A stretch of DNA of 24,034 nucleotides from a virus, in the IMG/VR virus record IMGVR_UViG_3300024264_000172, positions 1 to 24,034 of that record. One strand, 5' to 3'. The number at the start of each line of letters is the position of its first letter. The stretch's first letter is position 1. Both the position numbers and the translations under genes were made by a program. The notes under the pieces are model-generated. The model had not been told where the DNA came from. It did not search any database and was given only the letters and a program-made list of their open reading frames with translations. Shown here piece after piece: positions 12,895-22,000 of the stretch.

Positions 12895-13511
12895 TAAGGT
12901 ATTACATCCTTTACTCTAAACACATCAGGATCACATCTATATGTTTTAGTATAATTATTTATTAAAGTACCTGATACTCTTACAAGACCGTAATGAAGTC
13001 CTATAGGCAGTTTTGCATTAGTATTGATTTGTAAGTCCCCGAATACATCATTTTCTGTTCTCATACCTGCTGCGTATACTTCTTCTGCTCTCCCAAATAA
13101 AGATGAGTCTAGTATTCTTTTATCTAATCCTTCGAAGTCAGAAGACTCTGTACTAGCAGTAGATAAACCAAATAAAGGATACATAAAACTAGATTTTATA
13201 TCACTATATAAATTAGAAAAAGTATAAGAAGGGGCTGCTCCAAAAAATACAGGCGTTAACGATACTTCTAAGTTTTCTTTAATTATTAATTTAAATTTAG
13301 ATACGTCTATAATTTTGTTATCTTGAATAAACACTACATCTTGAAATTTAGACTCTGTATTCTTCATAGAGTTTAATAACTTCTCAAATTTAGGAAACAT
13401 ATTTTTAAGACCAGAGTATATATCAAAGTAATCTGAAGCATCTAGTATTACATCAGACCTATCATCAAAGAAAGTTCTAAGAGGCTTATTAATATTTACA
13501 GTGATCTTCAT
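12894..13511 (-). CDS. Tail assembly protein, lambda gpI-like
   Basis: The product is about 205 aa from ATG 13511, whose MKITVNINKPL start fits the usual beginning of gpI proteins. An upstream in-frame ATG at 13550 would add 13 residues and lengthen the overlap with the gpK-like gene to 62 nt; neither start has a strong ribosome binding site. A beta-grasp-like segment spans ~1-100 and ends in LEVSLTPVFFGAAPS, the counterpart of the V-L-P-i-gGa motif of gpI. The rest is unassigned, with a Ser/Glu-rich middle and a GLHYGLVRVSGTLIN strand pair near the end. GpI is needed for tail-tip assembly in lambda. Its gene sits between gpK and gpJ here too, overlapping the gpJ-like start by one base. Confidence 0.75.
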   Translation of the reverse strand: MKITVNINKPLRTFFDDRSDVILDASDYFDIYSGLKNMFPKFEKLLNSMKNTESKFQDVVFIQDNKIIDVSKFKLIIKENLEVSLTPVFFGAAPSYTFSNLYSDIKSSFMYPLFGLSTASTESSDFEGLDKRILDSSLFGRAEEVYAAGMRTENDVFGDLQINTNAKLPIGLHYGLVRVSGTLINNYTKTYRCDPDVFRVKDVIP

Positions 13512-13866
13512 TAAACTTTTCGTACCTTTTAATATTTTTATCTGTGTCATACCAATATATGTAAAAATTTTTATTATTAAATAATATAAATTTTATATCT
13601 GGATATACGGTTAAAGACATATCTAATTCTGAGGGAGTTTCAAACTTTTCATCTGTATGAGAATGAAAAATACCCCATATATTTTCGTCATACCTATTAA
13701 CAACAATAGGATCAATTATAAAACTGTGTCTAGGATTATTACTTAAGTTACTGCTGGGTATAAATTCAAAGTCTAAAGTAATTATACCACAAGCCTCTAA
13801 AGGGTACTGAGACTGAGAATATTTGCCTATTGTATCTAAAAGTAAATTAAACTTTGTTTCTAACAC
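13489..13866 (-). CDS. JAB/MPN (JAMM) metalloprotease domain protein, lambda gpK N-terminal-like
   Basis: The 125-aa product starts at GTG 13866, supported by GGGGAGGG about eight bases upstream. The JAMM zinc site is visible: Glu24 (YPLEACGII), His68 and His70 (IFHSH), Ser79 and Asp82 (PSELD). The usual spacing is HxH-x7-S-x2-D; here eight residues separate His70 from Ser79, a one-residue insertion. Lambda gpK has this domain fused to an NlpC/P60 peptidase; here only the JAMM part exists. It may cleave or process a tail-tip component; the precise substrate is unknown even in lambda. The start lies 20 bases inside the gpL-like gene and the end overlaps the gpI-like gene. Confidence 0.85.
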   Translation of the reverse strand: MLETKFNLLLDTIGKYSQSQYPLEACGIITLDFEFIPSSNLSNNPRHSFIIDPIVVNRYDENIWGIFHSHTDEKFETPSELDMSLTVYPDIKFILFNNKNFYIYWYDTDKNIKRYEKFNEDHCKY

Positions 13867-15637
13867 CGGGAAACCCTCCCCAATTTAATAAATTATTTCG
13901 TAATTTACAAGCAGATATACTTTTAGAACATTTATCTAAGTTAGGGTCAGAAGTCGCCACATTATTTATAGTGAACATACCATTAGCAGTTTTAGGTAGC
14001 ACACTATTGCTAATTACCCCTGTGCCTCCACTAGGATACTTACACTCTACTCCTTTATATTTCCAAGGGCAAGTGTTTTTATAAAATTTTCTTCTTGGCA
14101 CTTCTTTTAATAAATTAGTTGTTCTACTTCCTAAGTTAAAACTAATAGAAGAATCATTATATGAGTTAAGTTTATTAATTGTAAACTTTCTTTCTACATA
14201 AGCATCAGGATCATAATTGCTATTATTTATTAAAAGTTTATCTCCTATTACAGCGCCAGTAATAGATTGATCTAATTTTATATAGTTATTACTATAAACA
14301 TTTGTAATAGTGGCAGTACTAGTACTTACATTACTATTTACGGTGTCTCCTACTCTATAGGGGGCTGTAGATTCTAAGCGTATAGAATCTCCAGATACTC
14401 CACTTATGATAGAAAACTCAGGCCAATACTCTAGTGAAGATGCATAATAGCTTCTTACTTCTACTACCGCCCCTAATAAGTCTCTACTATCCGGCATCAA
14501 AGAAACCCATTCTTCTCCTAAAGAGCTAGTAGTACTATAATCATAAGGTTGATTTTGTCCTCTAGAATCTGCTATATCTGAGTCATAAGAAGGGTTAGAA
14601 AGTACAGTTCTTGGATCAATGTTAGTTAGTACCTCACCGTTAACAGTACTAGATATTGCAGAAGTATTATTGTACCCTACTAGGAAAGGATCTTCTACTA
14701 AGGTGGGTAGAGCTAAATCAATACTACTTATTTCTAAGTCTATCTCTCCTATAGATCCATCAGAGCTAATAGAGATTCCAGGATAGTTAATAGGAAAAGA
14801 TACGTAGTTATTACTTTGATGAGTTATTGTATAGTCCTCAATAGAGAAGTCTTCTCCTATTATTTCTGCATATCTAATAGGGAAACCGTAAGGCCAAGGC
14901 CTTCCTGCGCCTTCTCCTGTAGGATTGCCCTTATCATTAGCAGGATACCACTCTCCTGGATAGTAGATAGAGTATAATCTTACAATAGGTTCTTCTTCAA
15001 AAGCATTTCTATTTAACACAAAGTTAGAAGGATATATAGTAGTTATAGTACTAGATCCTGTTTGTATTTGAGTAGTAGGAGTATTAGATCCTAAAAAAGA
15101 CAAAGAATCTTTATCTCCCGTAGATATTTTCAGAGTTAAACTAGTAGTACCCGTAGTAGGAAAATTAGCACTAGTTACTATAGCCCTATCATTAGCTGCT
15201 GGAAAGGTTACTATTTCTATATCTTTAAAATCTACTCCTACACCATCTAAAACTGTACTAGGCCATACATATTTTTCAGATTCTATAAATACATTATCAG
15301 CATATATTTCAATTTCTGCTTTATGTGAGGGAACATGCGGTAGAGCAAAAGTGTTACTTGTGCCATTTATAGAGTATGAGTTACTATCTATTACTATAGG
15401 AGTAGAAGTAAAAGATTGTTGGTAGGTAGCAGATGTATTTACTGTTACATTGGAAATTATATTTTCTGAAGAAATAAAGTAGTGTTTAGAATTGGCTACT
15501 TTTACTTTTAGATTACTACTATCCTTAGCTATTACTTGACCAAAAGCATTAGAAGAAACTCCTAGCACAGAATTTCCTACAGAGAAGCTACTTGTATCAG
15601 CTAGTTTAAGTATAAAATCATAAGAACGAGAAGACAT
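13847..15637 (-). CDS. Tail-tip protein, lambda gpL-like with four-Cys C-terminal cluster, enlarged
   Basis: The 596-aa product's C-terminal 76 residues match lambda gpL as I remember it: NTCPWKYKGVECKY, then LDKCSKSISACKLRNN and NWGGFPG. The four cysteines (Cys523, Cys532, Cys570, Cys577) are those that bind an iron-sulfur cluster in lambda gpL. A middle segment (~225-340) with EPIVRLYSIYYPGEWYPAND and WPYGFPIRYAEII probably corresponds to the rest of gpL. The ~200 N-terminal residues (Ser/Asn/Thr-rich, beta) are extra; gpL of lambda is only 232 aa. A further inserted segment (~350-480) has SLMPDSRDLLGAVVEVRSYY. GpL helps close the tail tip. The start overlaps the gpM-like stop by one base. 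Confidence 0.85.
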   Translation of the reverse strand: MSSRSYDFILKLADTSSFSVGNSVLGVSSNAFGQVIAKDSSNLKVKVANSKHYFISSENIISNVTVNTSATYQQSFTSTPIVIDSNSYSINGTSNTFALPHVPSHKAEIEIYADNVFIESEKYVWPSTVLDGVGVDFKDIEIVTFPAANDRAIVTSANFPTTGTTSLTLKISTGDKDSLSFLGSNTPTTQIQTGSSTITTIYPSNFVLNRNAFEEEPIVRLYSIYYPGEWYPANDKGNPTGEGAGRPWPYGFPIRYAEIIGEDFSIEDYTITHQSNNYVSFPINYPGISISSDGSIGEIDLEISSIDLALPTLVEDPFLVGYNNTSAISSTVNGEVLTNIDPRTVLSNPSYDSDIADSRGQNQPYDYSTTSSLGEEWVSLMPDSRDLLGAVVEVRSYYASSLEYWPEFSIISGVSGDSIRLESTAPYRVGDTVNSNVSTSTATITNVYSNNYIKLDQSITGAVIGDKLLINNSNYDPDAYVERKFTINKLNSYNDSSISFNLGSRTTNLLKEVPRRKFYKNTCPWKYKGVECKYPSGGTGVISNSVLPKTANGMFTINNVATSDPNLDKCSKSISACKLRNNLLNWGGFPGVRNKV

Positions 15638-16017
15638 TAAGCCACCTCGGTTAATATTAGAGATATATTAAATATATCAGTATTATCGCCAGAAATTACA
15701 TGATTTATGTCTAAAGATTCAGAGAACTTAACATTAGCAGTTCCTGATAATCCAAAATGAGCTAAGTCTAATTTAAAAGTCTCAAAGTCTCCACCCCTGT
15801 CTAAGTAAAAATTTTCAATACTAATTTTTCTAGCTTCGCTTATATTCGTATAGCTAAAAGTAAATTTTCTTAGTACTTTTCTAGATAATCTTTTTCTTTT
15901 TTCATATCCTAAAACAGAGCTAAAAGACGTATTATTAGGGGCTCTAGCAATGCTATAGCCCCTATCTGGTTTTCTATCGTTCATTGACGCATCATCTGGA
16001 TATATGTATGTTGCCAT
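15637..16017 (-). CDS. Minor tail protein, lambda gpM-like
   Basis: The product is 126 aa, close to the gpM family (109 aa in lambda). Recognisable pattern: RGYSIARAPNNTSFSSVLGY, then KRLSRKVLRKFTFSYTNISE, a helix and FYLDRGGDFETFKLDL, ending in a beta strand ISLILTEVA. This follows the order of gpM-like tail-tip ring proteins, with a Y-R-Ap start, a strand pair, then a helix and a G-W/F-F segment. It lies six bases after the tape-measure stop and overlaps the gpL-like start by one base, as expected for the H-M-L order. GpM forms part of the ring joining the tube to the tip. Confidence 0.8.
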   Translation of the reverse strand: MATYIYPDDASMNDRKPDRGYSIARAPNNTSFSSVLGYEKRKRLSRKVLRKFTFSYTNISEARKISIENFYLDRGGDFETFKLDLAHFGLSGTANVKFSESLDINHVISGDNTDIFNISLILTEVA

Positions 16018-16023
16018 GTCCCT

Positions 16024-19000
16024 CTACTTTATCTTCTTAATAGTCTTCTTAATAGGACCATTAGTTCTTAAATCTTTAAGTATAACATCTACTACTACCT
16101 TGCCATCTATTATACTAACTTTAGGCTCAGCTTCTACGTCTACTGGAGACCCGTTATTAGTAATATTTACTTCTACATTAGTATCACCTTGAGGTAGTTG
16201 TCCTGTATTATTTATATAGTCTAAAGTATTTACCCCCACATTGTCAACAGATGAATTTCTAATAATATACTCACCGTCCGACAACATAGCCATAATAGAA
16301 TCACTAGTACTAGTACCAGCACCTGAAACCATACCTCCATCAGCAAAAGAAGGATAAGCATTTTGTAGTCTTGTTATTAAACTATTTATATTGCTTGTGC
16401 CTCTGATTCTGTTGTTAAACTGAGAACCTCTATTGAACTGTATAATATTAGGTCGATCATATTCAAACCACGCATCAGAAATAGAGTTAAAGGCTTGAGA
16501 ATGCGTAAAGGATTTTCCATCTCTATTAGCTGCTATATATCTTGTAAGCTCTACTAATACTTTTTTAGCAAAAGTATTATTAGCAAAATTTGCTGTATTC
16601 CAGCTAGCATTACTACCTATTTTTTCTGGACTATAACCTTCTGGATTATTTGTGTTACTTATAATTGATGTAGCAGCAGATAGTGCTGCGTCTCTAATAC
16701 CTAGTAAAGGATTAAATCCATCAAAGAAAAATTCTTTAAGACCAGAAAGAGGATTTTTAGAGCCTGAACCCCCTATTGATTTAAGCATTTGGGCTTCTAC
16801 AGAGTTAATATGTGCTAATTCTGTATCTCCTTTTCTACCTAAGGATGCTATAGACCCTGTAGAGTTAAGCATATCTAATACGTCTCTACCCATACTCTTA
16901 GCAGAAGAAGCTTTTATTACATACTCGCCATTAGACAAGTTAGCACGAACAGAGTCGCTAGTAGAAGTTCCTGGTCCTACTACAGGGCCTCCAGTTGCTA
17001 AACTAACTTCTGTTGCTCCTGAGTATTTATAGCGAGTTTTATTCTTATTTGTATTACTTATTATATCATCTAAGTTATTAGAAAGATGATCTAAATTACC
17101 AGAAATATGAGAGGTTGCATTATCTGCATTAGTTTTTAAATGGCTTGTATCTTGATCTATTGTTTTAAGATATGCACTATTAGTAGCTATACTTTCTAGA
17201 TAGGTAACCATATTTGAAGTGTCTATTTCTATAGCGTCTAATACTCCATCTATAGCAACTAAAGTCTTTCCTTGGTCAGTAAGCTCTGAAGACATACCAG
17301 GTAGATACAATACATATCCTTCAATAGCATTTGCTGTTTTCTCTAAAGTATCCAAATTATCAGAAATATGATCTAGTTTCTCTGCCAAGTCTTTTGCAAT
17401 ACCATCTAAATCATCAGAAATATGATCTAATTTTCCTTCTATACCATCTGTGTGATTTTCTATTTTAGTAAGTTTAGACACATTTTCAGAAGTGTTAGTC
17501 TTAATATCAGAAGTATTAGCTTTAATATCTGCTAAATCTCCTAAAGAGGTAGAAATAGCTTCTAAGTAAGCTGTATCTTCTAATATAGCTGCATGAAAAT
17601 CTGAGTCTGCTTTTGCAATATTTGTAAGTTTTTCGCTAGATACTTTAGTATAACTTTTTATAGTTTCTAACTTACCATAATTAGTAATTAGATAGGAATC
17701 TTGATCATTAACTGCATCTGTTAGAGTAGATAGCTCAGATTCAAACATAGCGCTAACATCTATTTTTACTTTATTAAAGTTAAATAAATCGTTAGCTGTT
17801 ATAGTGCTTTGAGTAGGACTAAAGAAATTTAAACCTGCTAATTCACTTTTAGTGGGTGTAAAGAAAGAAGCCCCTGATTGCTCACTAGCAATAACTTCCC
17901 AGAAATCAGCCCCTGCTTTATCACTCTTAGTTATATTATATACTTGATTAGCTGTTTTATCTAAAGTACCGGATACTTTGAATACGTCAGAAGATTGAAC
18001 AGTAAGCGTGCCATTAACGTCTAGTACATTTTTAGCTTCTGCTATGTATTTAGAGTCAGCTAAGTAACTTAAATCAATAAAGTCTGCACCTTTAAGTTGT
18101 ACTCCTGAAATAGTAAAGAAGTCAGTAGCAGTTTTACTTTCTTTGTCAAGATCGTAAAGATTATTAGCATCTATTTTTTGTAAAGTATTGCTTAATACAA
18201 ACAAAGATGAACCATCTACAGATTGTGATGTAGGATTAAATAAATCAAGAGCGGATACGGGTTCAGGGGCTATAAAGGTAAATAGATCTTTTGCGTCCAT
18301 TTTATCTGCAGGATCTACCTTAAACCAGCTACTCCAATGTAGACTTTCTTTACCTGCATCATCAGGAAGTTTAAATAGTGTTGTATATTCTATATCTGTA
18401 GCTTCTAAGTTAAATAAATCTAAGTAGCTAATATCAACACTATCAATATCAAAACCTGAACCATTCCAGTTATCAAAAATATCACCTGTAGCAAGAATAG
18501 CCTTATTTGCAAGACCTTCTTTAAGCTTGTCTTCATTAATTACTTGGCCTACACTTATTACAGCTTTTGTCCACTCAAAAGCTCCGCTATCGTAATTACT
18601 AAATATGTCAGATAAGCTTAAAGCCATCTTTGAAGTAGGTTTATCAAATATCTCATCCGCTCCTACTTGTATTCTATTATTAGCCTTAACAGTTATAAGT
18701 GTTGACGCTGCAACTGAGTCTGCGGTTATAGAAAATAAAGTACTACCTGTAACTTCACTTTTTTGAATAGTGAATAGTTCTATAGCTGTTTTTGTAGATT
18801 TTGATATTTGTATAAAATCAGTAATATCTTTTTCAACTATCTTAAAGAAGTTTGTATAATCAAAATCTTTAGCAGTTATCTTAAAGAAGGTTGAGTAGTC
18901 TTTTTCTATAGAGTTTATAGAGTATAAATCATCAGCATTTTTTGAACTTTTGTTTATAGTAAATAAAGAATCGGCATCTACTGTAACAGGATCTATATGG

Positions 19001-22000
19001 TCTGTTAAAGCTATTTTATCTTCGGGGTCAAAAAATTGAGAATATTTAACAGCTACCTTAGTTAAGGTAAACCAATCTGTATAGTCTATATCTTTTTTAG
19101 TAGGTAGATTATACCATAAGTTAGCTGTATTGTCTAGCTTAGTAGGTAGATTATACCAAGTAGCTACAGAGTGATCTACTTTAGTAGGCGCTTCAAAAAA
19201 TGTCTGATAGTTAGCGGCAGATTTAGTTATTGTAATCCAATCAAAAATGCCTGTCTCTTCTTTTACTATTTTTAACCATTTATTAAAGTTAGTATCTATC
19301 AAAGTAGGATCATTAAACCAACTATTATAATCAGTGTCTATTAAAGTGGGGGCGTTAAACCATTTATCAAAATCAGTATCTACTGTAGTTATATTAAAGA
19401 AATAGTCTCCACCATTACCAGTAGCTATAGAGGTAACAGATACAGGGGTTAAGTCAAAGAAAAATTCATAATCTACTTCAATAGGATCTACTATATAAAA
19501 TTCATCTATAGCAACAAGCTTAGGTATTACAATATAAAAATAATCAGCGGGTCTAGTTATAGGCTCTTCTACTTCAAATAGCTGACCTGTGAGACCTAGT
19601 ATTCCTGATTGATTTAAACTCGGTAAACCCGTTGTAGAACCCGTAGGTACCGTAGTAGTAGTAGCTCCCCCCGTAGAAGCAGTAGGAGAGGTAAAGGTAG
19701 AAGTAATATTAGCATAAGTAGGCAAGGTGCCTCCTTGTAATATTAACATATCTTCTAAAACAGTTCTTATCTGCTCTAGTATTTGATTAGTGTAGAATAA
19801 ATAACCAGGACTTTGAACTCCTAAACCTTGGGTTAAGATTTGTTGAAGTAAAGAAGTTTGAGTACTTATTTGAGGATTATTAACTGCTCCCGAACCTGTA
19901 ATTGCTTGTGCAGCTATATTAGTTGTAGACCCTGAAGTAGAAACTCCTGATAAAGTTAAAGGATTCTGTAGTAATGCTATAGAATCTAATACAAATTGTT
20001 CAAAGGTTGCATCCATGTCTGCAATATTACTGTTACCCATAGTACCTAGTAATGAAGTTATTGTGTTTTCTAAATTTATAAATTCTGCATTCAAGTCATT
20101 AAATTCTTGTAACGGAACTACGGGAGTTACTGCAGCTATCGATCCATATAGATTTTCAAAAGCAGTTTTGGCAGCGACTATGCCGGTAAAGTTATTTAAT
20201 ATATCATTTAAATCTGAGATACCTCTATAACTTGTATCTACTACATCTATATTTACCTCGTCCGCAGGGTTAGATATTACATCTAAGGTATCTATTATTT
20301 CTTGTATGCCTGTAGCATTTATAGCAGAAACTGCAGTAGTTATGTCTGAAAATACTTGATTAGCAGATTGCATCTCTGCTATAAAAGAAGACAGACTTAA
20401 TGTACTACTATTAACAGCGGTAGTAGAAGCTACTAAATTAGGAGTAAAATTAGCATTTAAAGCTGTAGTGAAATCATCTAAAAGCTGATTAGAAGTATTA
20501 AATGCAGTTCTAGCATCTATAGCATTTTGAAGCAAATCTTGACTTATACCTTGTAAGGTTAAGTCTACTTGTTGTAACCCTGCCGTAGTATTATTAAAGT
20601 TTAGCTCTTCTTCAACTTTTAATAAGTCTAAAGTAGCCTCTTTTAATGCGTCTGTAGATTGCGTTCCTGCAGATATTTGATTATTAATGTCATCTATCTC
20701 TGAAAGTTTTCTACTTATTTTTACAAATTTATCTGCAGAGTCAGGAAGTGTTTGGAGTATGGCTAAGTCTGCTAAGCTATTAGCAAGATTAGTTTGTAGA
20801 GCTGATAAAGATTGAGACGTATTTATATTGCCTAAAGAAGTAATACCTGCTTGAACATCTATTTGAAGTTGTTTTAAGTACTGATCTAAACCTGCATAGC
20901 CCTGATATGTAGGATCTAAGCCTTTTACAATATCATCTATTCTAGATATATGACCATCTAAGTGTCCTCCAGCATCTATAAATGCGTTTTGAGCACTAAA
21001 TAGTACGCCGTATAATGATTCTTCTGCTTCTTTTTGTTGCGCTACAGCTTCTTGATACATGGTCTTAACATCAGCTAATGTAGTTCTATAAGTGGTTACC
21101 AGAGTTTTAAGTAAGTCTTCTAGCTCCTCAGTTATAGAAGTAAAAGAAGAGTGTAAAGTAGTTTTAAAGTTATCAAGATTTGATTCTGCTTCTCTAAAGG
21201 CATTAGACATACCACTAAATAGATCTAAGAACTCCATAAAGGAAGACTGTAAAAAGGCTACTCCTTCTTTGTATGTATCAGTATCTATAGTCTCTCCAAC
21301 TTCTAACTGATAATTTAATTGCTCTAAAGCAGTAGATAGTGCTTGAACACTTGAAGAGCCACTCTTAGATAGAGTAGCAAAATTAGTTAATGTACCTAAG
21401 AAATTAGTATCTAACTCATCATCTATTATTATGCCTGCTGCTTGTATACTACTAACGACAGAAGCACTTAAAGTTCTAGTAAAGTTTCCTGATGATTGTA
21501 CTAAATTATTGTAAAATCCTACTAACCCTTGCTCAAAAGTACCAAAGGCAGAAGAGACTGCTAGTATTTTTCTTACAGCTATTTCTGCTATAGCACCTGT
21601 TTTAAAAGTTGCGTCTGCGATTGAATCTTGAGTATCTCTAATTATTCTAAGCTGCTCATCAGATGAATTTTTAATTAAATCTATTCTTTCTTTTTCTAGT
21701 CTTTTATTAAGTCTAACTTGTACTGTAGCAGCGTCTATAGTATCTATAAACCCATCGGTAACTGCATCTGTCATAGTATTCATACCGTCTTCAAATGCAT
21801 ACTGAACAGATCTTATGGAGCTTATAATACCTGTAGGGTCCAAAGTCATATCTTGAAGCTCTAAGAAGAAAGAAGAGTACTCATCTAAAGATGCTAAGGC
21901 ATTGTCAAAATCTGAAGTAACATCGTCTAATATAGATCCATATTCATTACCAAATATAACTCCTTGAGATAGCGCTATATTCATTTGACTTATCACAGCT

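Noticed and set aside
16855-19550. CRISPR-like or DNA-level repeats in the 16.8-19.5 kb region.
   Set aside because: The repetition is at protein level with diverged DNA and no constant repeat with unique spacers; only one pair of 20-bp exact repeats was found.
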